NCBI RefSeq assembly: GCF_002973535.1
Contig: NZ_PVEP01000002.1
Location: 496,001 to 560,000, forward strand
Direction of reading: 5' to 3'
Source: Albidovulum denitrificans
GTDB lineage: Bacteria; Pseudomonadota; Alphaproteobacteria; Rhodobacterales; Rhodobacteraceae
DNA length: 64,000 nt
Part shown: piece after piece, positions 8,841-17,379 of the stretch
How the letters are laid out: every line of letters begins with the position of its first letter
How positions within the stretch are numbered: position 1 is the first letter of the stretch
Translations under genes and position numbers: made by a program
Notes under the pieces: generated by a model
Told to the model about the DNA's origin: nothing
What the model saw: the letters and a program-made list of their open reading frames with translations, nothing else
The model's database searches: none

Positions 8841-8990
8841 TCAGAGCTTGATACCGCGATGTCGCCTCTGGAGACCGAGGGCGACGCCGCCATTTCGCCG
8901 GAAAGTTACGTCCACAGAGGCGAGAACCACGCGCGCGTCCTCGATCTGCTCCAGGAGATTGGGACCGATCGGAGTTGCTTTGCGCGTCAT
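8841..8990 (-). CDS. Small open frame upstream of the 734-residue gene
   Basis: A 49-residue frame beginning MTRKATPIGPNLLEQIEDAR with a good ribosome-binding site (GAGG about 7 nt before ATG). It ends 54 bp before the large gene on the same strand. No family is recognised. It may be a leader peptide, a truncated regulator or spurious. Confidence 0.3.
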   Translation of the reverse strand: MTRKATPIGPNLLEQIEDARVVLASVDVTFRRNGGVALGLQRRHRGIKL

Positions 8991-9178
8991 GAACTTACCT
9001 CAATGAACTACTGCTCTCGACTGATTCAACTGGCGATTGTCGCGGACAAATCGGTGATCGGCAAGTCCCGATGTTCTCCACCTGTTCGCAACCCTGAATC
9101 CTGTAGGGAGTGATGTCCCGTCACGGCCAGTGGGGTGGCTTTTGATCGGTAAGTACCACCGATCACGGCTACCGAAAC

Positions 9179-9382
9179 ATGAAGCGCCCGAATCCGCTGC
9201 CGCCCGACCAGATGACGCCCGCAGAGCGCCGCACTGAGCTGTGCGGCCTGCTGGCGCTCGGGCTGGTTCGGTTGCGGATGCGAAAGACGGACGAAGTATC
9301 TGACGATACTGGAGAACGTTGCCTACACTATCCGCCCGACCAATGCCGTCATGCAACTCCAACTCACCGGAGAAATGCATGA
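9179..9382 (+). CDS. Small recombinase-associated protein
   Basis: A 67-residue protein (MKRPNPLPPDQMTPAERRTELCGLL...). The MTPAERRxELC...LALGLVRLR opening is typical of small proteins that sit directly before DUF2924 and large serine recombinase genes in alphaproteobacterial islands. Its stop overlaps the DUF2924 start (ATGA), so the three genes are translationally coupled. Its function is unknown; a role assisting recombination is only suggested by this constant association. Confidence 0.6.
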   Translation: MKRPNPLPPDQMTPAERRTELCGLLALGLVRLRMRKTDEVSDDTGERCLHYPPDQCRHATPTHRRNA

Positions 9383-9834
9383 ACAAGCCCGATCCCATCC
9401 CCGCGCGCCTGGCCGCGCTGAAGACCACGCCAACGCCGGACCTGAAGAAACAGTGGCGCGACCTGTTCGACAGCGAGCCGCCCCCGTTCAACCGACGCTA
9501 CCTCGAATCCCGGCTGGCGTACCGCATCCAGGAACTCGCCTATGGCGGGCTGAAACCGGAGACAATCCGGCGGCTGGAACGGCTGGGCGAGGAACTGGAC
9601 GGCGGCGACACGACGAAACGCAGGATCCGCGCCGACCGCGACCGCCCGATCAACGGCACGCGGCTGCTGCGCGAGTGGCAGGGCGTCGAACAGGTCGTCA
9701 CCGTCACCGCCGATGGCTTCGAGTGGCAGGGTCGGCCGTACAAGTCGTTGTCCGCCATCGCGCGGGCCATCACCGGCACGCGCTGGAACGGCTGGGTGTT
9801 CTTCGGGCTCAAGAACCACAGGGGGCGGAGATGA
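9379..9834 (+). CDS. DUF2924 protein (serine recombinase partner)
   Basis: A 151-residue protein starting at 9379 (MNKPDPIPARLAALK); the earlier in-frame Met at 9319 lies inside the preceding gene. It has the DUF2924 features: DLKKQWRDLF near the start, RRYLESRLAYRIQELAYGG, then GTRLLREWQGVEQVVTV and the C-terminal YKSLSAIARAITGTRWNGWVFFGL. DUF2924 genes almost always precede large serine recombinases. The stop overlaps the recombinase start (ATGA at 9831-9834). Confidence 0.85.
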   Translation: MNKPDPIPARLAALKTTPTPDLKKQWRDLFDSEPPPFNRRYLESRLAYRIQELAYGGLKPETIRRLERLGEELDGGDTTKRRIRADRDRPINGTRLLREWQGVEQVVTVTADGFEWQGRPYKSLSAIARAITGTRWNGWVFFGLKNHRGRR

Positions 9835-11582
9835 TGAAGCCGCCGGATAAAACGAAGCTCGTCCGCAAGCTGCGCTGCGCGGTCTACACCCGGAAATCCT
9901 CCGAGGAAGGGCTGGAGCAGGAGTTCAACAGCCTCCACGCTCAGCGCGAGGCCTGCGAGGCGTACATCGCCAGCCAGCGTTCCGAGGGCTGGGTGCTGGT
10001 CCGCGATCAGTATGACGACGGCGGCATCTCCGGCGGCACGCTGGAACGGCCCGGACTGAAGCGGCTGCTTGAAGACATCGAGGACGGGCTGGTCGACGTG
10101 GTGGTGGTCTACAAGATCGACCGCCTGTCGCGCTCGCTCGCCGACTTCGCCAAGCTGGTCGAGGTGTTCGACCGGAACGGCGTGACGTTCGTCTCGGTCA
10201 CGCAGTCGTTCAACACCACCACGTCCATGGGGCGGCTGACGCTGAACATCCTTCTCAGCTTCGCCCAGTTCGAGCGGGAGGTGACAGCCGAACGCATCCG
10301 CGACAAGGTCGCCGCCAGTCGGAAGAAGGGCATGTGGATGGGCGGGGTGCCGCCCTACGGCTATAGGGTCGAGAAACGGAAGCTGGTGGTCGACGAAGAA
10401 ACCGCTGCGCATGTGCGCTGGATCTTCGCCCGCTTCCTCGAGATCGGGTCCTGCACGGAACTGGCGCGGGAGGTTGACAACGCTTCGATCAATACCAAGT
10501 ACAACAAGGAGGAGGTCACAACCACAAATAGGTTGATCCGGGAGCTTCTGAACATTTTTCACCGGAGTTGCTATGTCGGCTACACCGCAACTCCTTTCGC
10601 GAATATCTTCATCGACCCTGATCAAGACGATGAAATGCTGGCGGAAGACTTGTTTCCGAAGGACTTCATCATCGGCCTCGATGCGCCATCCAATTATTTC
10701 GGCGGCAAAAAGGTCTTTGTCGAAGGCTTGCCCGATGATGAGGAGCCAACTTGGTTGAGGTATGTCGACGACAATGAAGATGTGCTTCCCGTTAAACATC
10801 CACAAGACTTTGTCGTGGAAGCACTCCCGGACTCGTTGGTGAAAGCTGTTCGCGCCTTCGTGCTGACTGCGGCTACCCTCATGCAGATGGGGCGTTGGTT
10901 CGGGTATCGGACCGGATACGAAGATCTTTGCCGTATCTGGATGCCAACCGAAGCTATTGGATGGTACGCATACATTGCGAACGCGACAGAGGAATTGCAC
11001 TCAGAAATTCACGAAATGGCGGCTGTTCCGACAGCCACTCCCAGGGATTTCGGTCTGGCGGTGCGAAGTCATCCAGCTTCGTTGCTCATCACAGCACGCA
11101 ACAAGATGGGATCGGGAACAAAGGTCACGACGCTGATCGGACTCTCCAACAAATTTGTCGAGACATCGAGAGTAAGCATTAGATCAGGCGATCTTTCTGC
11201 AAATATTGATGCGGCCAAGTCTTTGTTTTTAAAGCTCAAGGGCGCGGGCTTGGAGGAGGAGCGCTCGTCTTGGGGAGCGTTGTATCGCGGCGTACCGGTC
11301 CAGTTCATAGACGAATTTCTTGCCGTGTGGCGAAACGCCGAGCAGAGCGTAACGACTGACCCGGACCCGGTCAGAAAATACATAAATGCGCGAAGTGCAG
11401 ACGAGTTGCAAACTTGGGACGTATTAGTGCCCAGCCTAACCAAAGGCGAGTCCGACAGAACGCTACCCGGACGGCACGAAGTTCGTAGTGATGGGCGTGA
11501 CCCGTGCCGAGCGAGGACAGATCCTCCATCAGCATCTCGAAGACCAGTCGGCTCTCGACTGTGGACGAAAGCATGCCCTTGA
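9831..11582 (+). pseudogene. Chimera: N-terminal large serine recombinase fused in frame to a deleted Z1-domain restriction protein
   Basis: Residues 1 to about 215 form a resolvase catalytic domain: CAVYTRKSSEEGLEQEFNSL with the nucleophilic Ser, DDGGISGGTLERP, VYKIDRLSRSL, TLNILLSFAQFEREVTAERIRDK, and the start of the recombinase domain (ETAAHVRWIFARF). At about 10480-10490 the sequence switches to a Z1 (PF10593-type) protein: NTKYNKEEVTTTNRLIRELL, YVGYTATPFANIFIDPDQDD and QMGRWFGYRTGYEDLCRIW. Within the Z1 part, VLTAA is joined directly to TLMQMGRWFGYR, although these are normally far apart, implying a large in-frame internal deletion. After about 11440 the frame reads antisense to a methyltransferase fragment, so the true Z1 C-terminus is missing too. 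The zinc and DNA-binding C-terminal half of the recombinase is lost, so neither parent is likely functional. Confidence 0.75.
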
Positions 11583-12255
11583 CGTTTTCCATGACGAAGG
11601 CGGCCGGGCGAAGCTTGTCAAGGACCCGGATGTATTCGCGAAAGAGGTAGTGCCGCGCATCCTCCTCCGGGACATAGCCGACCTTGCCTCTGGAGCGGAC
11701 GCGCCCCACGAGGGAATAGGCCTGACAAGGCGGACCGCCGATCAGTATCGTGTCGTCGTACTTTTGTTTCAGCGTCGCGATGGCGCCATCAATGGCGGTT
11801 GCCGCAGCCTCGGTGCCGAGCTCCAGCGCGCGAGCTTCGTCGATGGCATGCTGCCACGCTTCGGCGTCGACGGCTGACCAGTCCGGTTCGGATACCAGCC
11901 CGGCATGGAAATCGACGAACTCTTTCGGCAAGACGCAATGACGCGCAACGTAGTCGCGGAGGAACGCGCGCAACGTCAGGGTCCGATGGGCCGACGCCTC
12001 CTTCTCGACCGAAATGCCGATCCGGAACGGCGCACGACCGTCCTCGACGAGGGAAGCGAACCCCTCGCCAAGTCCGCCCGGGCCGGCAAACAGATCGACA
12101 ATGCCGAAAGTGGAAGGCAAATCAGGCTCCTGACGAATTTCATTCAGCCGGTGTATACTAGGTTCAAGGACGAAAACCAGGGCGGATGTGACCGATATCG
12201 TGGACCAACAGACCCGTTCCCGGATGATGTCGGGAATAAGGGGAAAGAACACCAA
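11371..12255 (-). pseudogene. C5 cytosine-specific DNA methyltransferase, 3'-truncated
   Basis: The frame contains C5-methylase motif I (DLFAGPGGLGEGF), motif IV with the catalytic Cys (GGPPCQAYSLVGR) and motif VI (FVMENVKGML). It continues to HHYELRAVR and then diverges into unrelated sequence at about 11440-11460, exactly where it meets the Z1 remnant on the other strand. Target-recognition sequence and motifs IX-X are absent, so it should be inactive. The 5' end is uncertain: the first Met (12255) lies inside the divergent vsr gene, and no ATG or GTG is well placed between there and motif I. It belonged to a methylase/Vsr/Z1 restriction locus. Confidence 0.8.
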
Positions 12256-12670
12256 GCCCGAGCTGGCTCTCAGGCGGGCATTGCACGCGCGCGGTTTCCG
12301 CTTCCGGCTTCATTCCAGCAAGGTTCACGGTCGACCGGACCTTGTTCTTCCGAAGCACTGCGCTGTTGTCTTCGTACATGGCTGCTTCTGGCATCGACAC
12401 GAAGGGTGCCGCTACACGACCGTCCCGGCAACCCGGCCGGAGTTCTGGCGGGCGAAGTTCGATGCGAACGTCGCTCGAGACAGCGCCGTTCGCAAAAAAC
12501 TCCTCGAAGACGGGTGGCGCGTGGCGACGGTATGGGAGTGCGCCCTGCGGAAAACGGGTCAGGTTAGCGCCACGACTGATCGTCTCGCGGCCTGGCTGTT
12601 CTTGGGTTCGGTCAGCATGGAGATCGGTGAAAGCGATATACTGCAAAGCGGGATCGTCGCTACCCACTAG
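12188..12670 (+). CDS. vsr: Vsr-type very short patch repair endonuclease
   Basis: A 160-residue protein with a GTG start. The hallmarks are: TRSRMMSGIRGKNTKPELALRRALHARGFRFRLH, GRPDLVLPKHCAVVFVHGCFWHRHEGC (catalytic Asp and the HGCFWH zinc/active-site region), and FWRAKFDANVARD followed by LLEDGWRVATVWEC. Vsr nicks beside T:G mismatches produced by deamination of 5-methylcytosine and accompanies C5 methylases. Here the partner methylase, which is divergent and overlapping at the 5' ends, is truncated, so this intact gene is now an orphan. Confidence 0.93.
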   Translation: MTDIVDQQTRSRMMSGIRGKNTKPELALRRALHARGFRFRLHSSKVHGRPDLVLPKHCAVVFVHGCFWHRHEGCRYTTVPATRPEFWRAKFDANVARDSAVRKKLLEDGWRVATVWECALRKTGQVSATTDRLAAWLFLGSVSMEIGESDILQSGIVATH

Positions 12671-12933
12671 AACGCGGCGGCTGAACCGTAACCCCACCGC
12701 TTTACCGACATGGACATTGTTCGATTTCAGTCCCTTCTCGAAGCGCGTCCCTGAAATCGAAGTGTTCAGCGGAGCAAGCAATAAGTTTATTTGGTTTCAG
12801 ATGCTTGGCAAGACTTCACCAAATCCGCGCAGTCCTCAGGTCCGGAGAATATCGGCCCTCAGAGACCACTTCTGGGCCGCCTGGCGCCGCCGCCGGTGCT
12901 CAGTCCCTCCCGCATAACCCTCGAAAACAACGG
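12671..12933. other. Intergenic stretch without a recognisable gene
   Basis: Short frames here show no family resemblance and no ribosome-binding sites. The stretch probably contains the old chromosomal flank of tRNA-Ser(CGA) or island scar sequence. Confidence 0.5.
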
Positions 12934-12955
12934 AAAAATCCGGCCGCAGCCGGAT
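12934..12955 (-). terminator. Displaced Rho-independent terminator of tRNA-Ser(CGA)
   Basis: On the minus strand a perfect 7-bp stem ATCCGGC/GCCGGAT with a 4-nt loop is followed by TTTTT (the A-run 12934-12938 on the plus strand). It lies 20 bp beyond the left direct repeat of the island, in the position and orientation expected for the terminator of the minus-strand tRNA-Ser gene before the island entered. Confidence 0.65.
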
Positions 12956-12975
12956 GGGGAGAACGCTTTCGCAGG

Positions 12976-12995
12976 GGCAAGTGGCGGAGAGACAG
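12976..12995 (+). repeat. Left attachment repeat (att) of the tRNA-Ser(CGA) island
   Basis: The 20-bp sequence ggcaagtggcggagagacag is identical to 21810-21829. Read on the minus strand it is the last 14 nt of tRNA-Ser (including CCA) plus 6 nt beyond. Bases flanking the two copies differ immediately on both sides. Confidence 0.9.
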
Positions 12996-13154
12996 CCCGC
13001 CATGATAGACGCTTTTCCGTTTACAATCATATGCATGCGATATCATGTCGCCTTGGAAATAAGGCGCCTACCCCACATCATACACATGCAACCTTGTACA
13101 ATCCGATGCGCCCAGATACTCTTTTGATGTGGGGTAGTATGTTGGATCGTCGTC

Positions 13155-14444
13155 ATGCCCAAGATCGCCGAAGAACTTAGCGCGCTCGACGTGAAGCGCC
13201 TGGCGCATCCGGGCGGCAAGCGGAATGTGCTGTTCTCGGTCGGGGGCGTTCCGGGGCTACACATGCAGATCACGCCCAACGGCGGGCGGTCATGGGTCTT
13301 GCGTGCTAAGGTCGGCACACTGCGCCGCGATATCGGGCTGGGGGGCTTTCCGGGGGTGACGTTATCTCAGGCCCGCGACAAGGCCCGTGAAGCCCGCGCC
13401 AAGATTGAAAGCGGCGTCGACCCCGTAGAGGAACGCAAGGCCGCCAAGGCAGCACTGGTGGCCGCACAGCGTCGGGGCCTAACCTTCGCCAAGGCGGTGG
13501 AGAAATGCCTTGCGGCCAAGCTTGATGCCTTCAAGAACGCTAAGCACCGCCAGCAATGGGAAAACACCCTTGCCGCCTATGCCACCCCCGAATTGGGCAA
13601 GATGCTGGTGCAGGATATCACGACGCAGGACGTCTTGCGGGTTCTGCAACCCCTCTGGGCCGACCGGACAGAAACGGCCAATCGGTTGCGCGGGCGCATC
13701 GAGGCGGTTCTGAGCTGGGCCACGGTCGCGGGGCATCGGCACGGCGACAACCCGGCGCGCTGGGCGGGGAACTTGAAAGAGCTTCTGCCCGCGCCGTCAA
13801 AAGTCGCCTCCGGAGACAATCACCCCGCCTTGGCCTTGGATGATGCGCCCCGGTGGTTTGCAGCCTTGCAGTCGCGGGAAGGGTCCGGCGCGCGGGCGCT
13901 GGAGCTTCTGGCCCTGACCGCCACCCGGTCGCAAGAGGTTCGGGGCGCACTCTGGGAAGAAATCGACTTGGACAATGCGCTATGGGTCATTCCAGGCGCG
14001 CGCATGAAGATGGGCAAGGAACATCGCGTGCCGCTGTCCAACAGGGCTATGGCGCTGTTGCAGGCGCTTCCCCGGCTGGAGGGCAACCCGCTGGTGTTTC
14101 CGGCTGCACGTGGCGGGATGCTTTCCGACATGACGCTTTCCGCCGCCATGAAGCGGATGCACGAGGCCGAGGCTGCGCAAGGCCGCTCCGGGTTCATTGA
14201 CCGCACATCCAAGCGCCCTGCCGTGCCGCACGGTCTGCGCTCGACCTTCCGCGATTGGGTAGCCGAGCGGACTGCCTATCCCGGCGACATGGCAGAGGTC
14301 GCGCTGGCTCATAAAATCAGCAATGCGGTGGAGGCAAGCTATCGGCGCGGCGATATGATTGAAAAACGGCGGCGGATGATGGCGGATTGGTCCAATTTTA
14401 TGGATGGCAAGGTTTGGGGCGGTCAGGTTGTGAGGATTGGATAA
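13155..14444 (+). CDS. int: P4-family tyrosine integrase (DUF4102 N-terminus)
   Basis: A 429-residue site-specific recombinase for integration and excision at the tRNA-Ser site. The N-terminus has the DUF4102 arm-binding fold (GGKRNVLFSVGGVPGLHMQITPNGGRSWVLRAKV...RRDIGLGGFPGVTLSQARDKAREARAKI). The C-terminal catalytic domain shows the first Arg in ALTATRSQEVRGALWEEID, the HGLRSTFRDW box with His and Arg, and LAHKISNAVEASYRRGD with the presumed catalytic Tyr. It lies 159 bp inside the left att repeat. Its stop overlaps the next start (TAATG), so the following protein is probably co-translated. Confidence 0.93.
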   Translation: MPKIAEELSALDVKRLAHPGGKRNVLFSVGGVPGLHMQITPNGGRSWVLRAKVGTLRRDIGLGGFPGVTLSQARDKAREARAKIESGVDPVEERKAAKAALVAAQRRGLTFAKAVEKCLAAKLDAFKNAKHRQQWENTLAAYATPELGKMLVQDITTQDVLRVLQPLWADRTETANRLRGRIEAVLSWATVAGHRHGDNPARWAGNLKELLPAPSKVASGDNHPALALDDAPRWFAALQSREGSGARALELLALTATRSQEVRGALWEEIDLDNALWVIPGARMKMGKEHRVPLSNRAMALLQALPRLEGNPLVFPAARGGMLSDMTLSAAMKRMHEAEAAQGRSGFIDRTSKRPAVPHGLRSTFRDWVAERTAYPGDMAEVALAHKISNAVEASYRRGDMIEKRRRMMADWSNFMDGKVWGGQVVRIG

Positions 14445-15355
14445 TGGAGTTTGAAGACGATGACTTTTGGCGACTCTATGAACACAATGCTGATCACTGG
14501 CGTCTGAGCGAAAGTCTATCGGTAACAAACGCGGCGATGCTGGCCGCAGGGATTGATCCCGGTTCAACGGAATCGACCGACCCAGATGCGCCGCACCACG
14601 GGCACTTTCATCGCCGAGGAGCCTCCAATGGAGTCAAAAACTACACTCAGTCGGGTTCGTTCATCGCGGTCTTCTCGGCGATCCGAAACGCTATTCTTGA
14701 AGACCGGATTCGGGCCAATATAACGCACCTCGCCAGGAATGCATCGTATGTTTGGTATGGCAGTGACGCGGTTCCGGAGGCGCCAAGAGACGACGAAACT
14801 GAAGTTCCATACACCGCACTTTTTAGAACTGAGGGTATGAGCATTAAGACAAATGCTGGAAATAGATTTTGGGAGCAATATAGCAAAATCTATATCATCA
14901 AGGAGCCTGCTTGGAGCCAGACCACGGTAATGGTTGAAGACCTTAGGGAGTGGATGGCGAGTAGGAACTTTCTACCCCCTTTCTTTTTTCCTGAGGTGAA
15001 GCCGCAAGAGTTCATGGACAAAGAGCATAAACGGTATTCTGCTAAACTTGCGGCTGCCGTCTCGGCTTGGGAGGCAATTCAGGAGGCAGCCCCTAACCGG
15101 ACAGTAAAACAAACGCTGGAAAGATGGTTGAACGCCAATGCCGCAGCTTTCGGTCTGATTGACGATGACGGTCGCCCGCGTTCAACTGTGGTGGAGTCCC
15201 TTTCTGAAGTTGCCAACTGGGAGACACGCGGCGGAGCGCCAAAGACTAGCGCGCCAAAAGACGAGATTCAGCAGGTCGAACGCAAGCCGATTAGTAACTT
15301 TCACGCGCTGATCGCTCCGTCGATGCCCCCTGATGATTCAGAAATTCCGTTCTAG
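14444..15355 (+). CDS. Island protein of unknown function coupled to int
   Basis: A 303-residue protein; the ATG at 14444 overlaps the integrase stop, which decides the start. It begins with MEFEDDDFWRLYEHNADHWRLSESLSVTNAAMLAAGIDP, a segment that recurs in alphaproteobacterial integrase-linked proteins. The C-terminal half contains NRTVKQTLERWLNANAAAFGLI and a low-complexity end. The region AAPNRTVKQTLERWL...GLI resembles small helical DNA-binding repeats. Its base composition is less GC-rich than its neighbours. No catalytic motif is seen. Confidence 0.7.
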   Translation: MEFEDDDFWRLYEHNADHWRLSESLSVTNAAMLAAGIDPGSTESTDPDAPHHGHFHRRGASNGVKNYTQSGSFIAVFSAIRNAILEDRIRANITHLARNASYVWYGSDAVPEAPRDDETEVPYTALFRTEGMSIKTNAGNRFWEQYSKIYIIKEPAWSQTTVMVEDLREWMASRNFLPPFFFPEVKPQEFMDKEHKRYSAKLAAAVSAWEAIQEAAPNRTVKQTLERWLNANAAAFGLIDDDGRPRSTVVESLSEVANWETRGGAPKTSAPKDEIQQVERKPISNFHALIAPSMPPDDSEIPF

Positions 15356-15565
15356 GGGGTAGATTCAAAGAATCTGCGGGGAGGTTTAAGGCATTGTTAT
15401 ATAATAGCTTTCTTTCTAATTTCTTCCTGTATGCGGTTATCGTCTGTGAACTGACAGTGGTCAGATGAACTACTCGGGCGGGAGTTTTTCCAACCTGGTT
15501 GAGTTTTCTTGCTCTACGGCAGAGGTCCAAAATGCACTCAATCGTAACCCGATGGAGTTCACTCG

Positions 15566-15769
15566 ATGGCCCTGCATTTATCCGAAACCTACCTGACTGA
15601 TCGCCAAATTGGCGAACGCTTTGGTGTTCATCATCTGACCCCGCGTCGCTGGGTGCGTGAAGATCCGTCATTTCCGCGCCCGGTAAAACTCTCGCCGGGC
15701 TGTACGCGCTGGAAACTCTCTGAGATCGAAGCTTGGGAAGCCCTCAAGTCCCAAGGCAAGGGCGAGTGA
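15566..15769 (+). CDS. AlpA-family HTH regulator / excisionase-like protein
   Basis: A 67-residue single-domain MerR-like winged helix: LTDRQIGERFGVHHLTPRRWVREDPSFPRPVKLSPGCTRWKLSEIEAWEA. This pattern (sensor helix, RW.R....FP.P..L......W...EI..W) is typical of AlpA proteins, which activate integrase expression or act as excision factors. It is preceded by 210 bp without a gene that probably holds its promoter. Confidence 0.88.
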   Translation: MALHLSETYLTDRQIGERFGVHHLTPRRWVREDPSFPRPVKLSPGCTRWKLSEIEAWEALKSQGKGE

Positions 15770-15808
15770 TCGTGCCCCATTGCTGCCCTTTTTTAGCGGG
15801 GCTTGGCC

Positions 15809-16234
15809 ATGGCTAAACGGCCCAGCGCCCGTCGAATCCGCGCCGCACGGACTTACACGATAGAGGAAGCCGCGCAGGCGCTGGGCGTATCTACAGGGAC
15901 GATCCGCGCTTGGGTCAGGGACGGCCTGCCCCTGATGAAGGCGCGGCGGCCATTTCTGATACTTGGCGATGCGTTGCGCCAATTCCTCACTGCACGGGCC
16001 ACGGGAGCGAAGGTCGCGCTGCAACCGGGGCAGCTCTATTGCTTCAGCTGCAAAGTCGGGCGGGAACCGATGGGGCGTATGGTCGATTGCATCCCGCAAA
16101 CGGCCAGAACCGCCCGCCTAGTGGGCCTGTGCGCCCACTGCGGAGGCACCTGCAACCGGATGGTGAGCCGCACGAAAATCGACCAATTGGCGGGAATCTT
16201 CGACCTCGCCTTGAAGGACGGAAGCGAACCCTAA
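15809..16234 (+). CDS. HTH protein with C-terminal zinc-ribbon
   Basis: About 141 residues. The N-terminal half has a MerR/excisionase-type helix-turn-helix (TYTIEEAAQALGVSTGTIRAWVRDGLPLMKARRPFLILGDALRQFL). The C-terminal half has CFSCK ... LCAHCGGTCNRMVS, two Cys pairs that could bind zinc. The ATG at 15809 is preferred over an in-frame TTG at 15803. It sits 50 bp before the second tyrosine recombinase and is likely a dedicated recombination directionality or regulatory factor for it. Confidence 0.75.
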   Translation: MAKRPSARRIRAARTYTIEEAAQALGVSTGTIRAWVRDGLPLMKARRPFLILGDALRQFLTARATGAKVALQPGQLYCFSCKVGREPMGRMVDCIPQTARTARLVGLCAHCGGTCNRMVSRTKIDQLAGIFDLALKDGSEP

Positions 16235-16283
16235 GGGATACCTGCAACCCCCTCTGAAATCATCACTTCGAAAGGGCATCCTG

Positions 16284-17303
16284 ATGGTGCGGAAACACAA
16301 CGAAGAAAACGAGCGGATAAAGAGGCGCTACCTGCTATTTCTGCGGGAAGCTAAGCGCAGCGATCCGGCGACGGTGGACAAGGTCGCAGAGGCGATTCTG
16401 CGGTTCGAGAGCGGCACCGGATTCAGGCCGTTTAAGCGGTTCCACATTGAACAGGCGGTGAAGTTCAAGGCTCAACTCGCGGCGGCGAAAAACGAGCGGA
16501 CGGGCGCGCCACTGTCGAAGGCCACGATTGACGGTACGCTGCGCGCGGTGAAGGCGTTTGTCCTCTGGCTGGCGGGGCAGCCCGGCTATCGCTCGCGCAT
16601 CGCCTATGCCGACGCCGAGTATTTCAACCTTAATGCGAAGGACGTGCGCATTGCTCATGCTCAGCGCGATATGCCGTTCCCAAGCATGGAACAATGCCGC
16701 CACGCCTTCAGCCTGATGCCCGAAGCCACGCCGCTGGAACGTCGCGACCGGGCGCTCTTTGCCTTCCTGATGCTGACCGGGGCACGGGACGGGGCGATAG
16801 CGTCCTTGAGACTGCGGCACATCGACCTTTTTCAGGGCTGCGTCTATCAAGACGCCCGCGATGTGAAGACGAAATTTGCCAAGACCTTCACCACCTGGTT
16901 CTTCCCCGTCGATGCCGTCTACTTGCAATGCTTCCACGACTGGGTGGAGTATCTGCGCACCGATCAGCTTTTCGGCGCGGCGGACGCCCTTTTCCCCAAG
17001 CCCCTGATGGGCCTGAAGGACGGCGGGTTTGCCTGTCTCGGGCTATCGCGCGACACTTACGGCAACGCGGGACGCATCCGTGCGGTAATCAAAGACGCCT
17101 TCACTTCTGCGGGCCTGCCGCCCTTCGGCCCCCATAGTTTCCGCAAGACGCTGGGCATTCTGGCGAACGAACATTGCCGCACGCCCGAGGCGTTCAAGGC
17201 TTGGTCGATGAACCTTGGCCACGAGAACATTGCCACCACGCTCAGCGCCTATTGCCCGGTTTCGACCACCCGGCAGGGCGAACTGATCCGGGGCATGGCC
17301 TGA
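16284..17303 (+). CDS. Tyrosine recombinase, second of the island
   Basis: A 339-residue protein with a SAM-like core-binding N-terminus (KRRYLLFLREAKRSDPATVDKVAEAI; KATIDGTLRAVKAFVLWLAGQPGY). The catalytic domain shows the conserved Arg in LMLTGARDGAIASLRLRHID, the HSFRKTLGILAN box, and LGHENIATTLSAYCPV with the nucleophilic Tyr. It is unlike the P4-type integrase at 13155: it has no DUF4102 and differs in spacing. It ends 76 bp before mod, so it may mobilise the restriction cargo itself, or the cargo may have come with it. Confidence 0.88.
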   Translation: MVRKHNEENERIKRRYLLFLREAKRSDPATVDKVAEAILRFESGTGFRPFKRFHIEQAVKFKAQLAAAKNERTGAPLSKATIDGTLRAVKAFVLWLAGQPGYRSRIAYADAEYFNLNAKDVRIAHAQRDMPFPSMEQCRHAFSLMPEATPLERRDRALFAFLMLTGARDGAIASLRLRHIDLFQGCVYQDARDVKTKFAKTFTTWFFPVDAVYLQCFHDWVEYLRTDQLFGAADALFPKPLMGLKDGGFACLGLSRDTYGNAGRIRAVIKDAFTSAGLPPFGPHSFRKTLGILANEHCRTPEAFKAWSMNLGHENIATTLSAYCPVSTTRQGELIRGMA

Positions 17304-17379
17304 CGCCTACCATGCCGTAATGCCTGCTTGCCCTTCCGGCCCGCAGACTGTCTTATCGCGGCAAAACTGGAGGGTGACC

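Noticed and set aside
9319-9378. Upstream start for the DUF2924 protein
   Set aside because: These codons lie inside the preceding small gene; the ATGA overlap at 9379 gives a conserved start.
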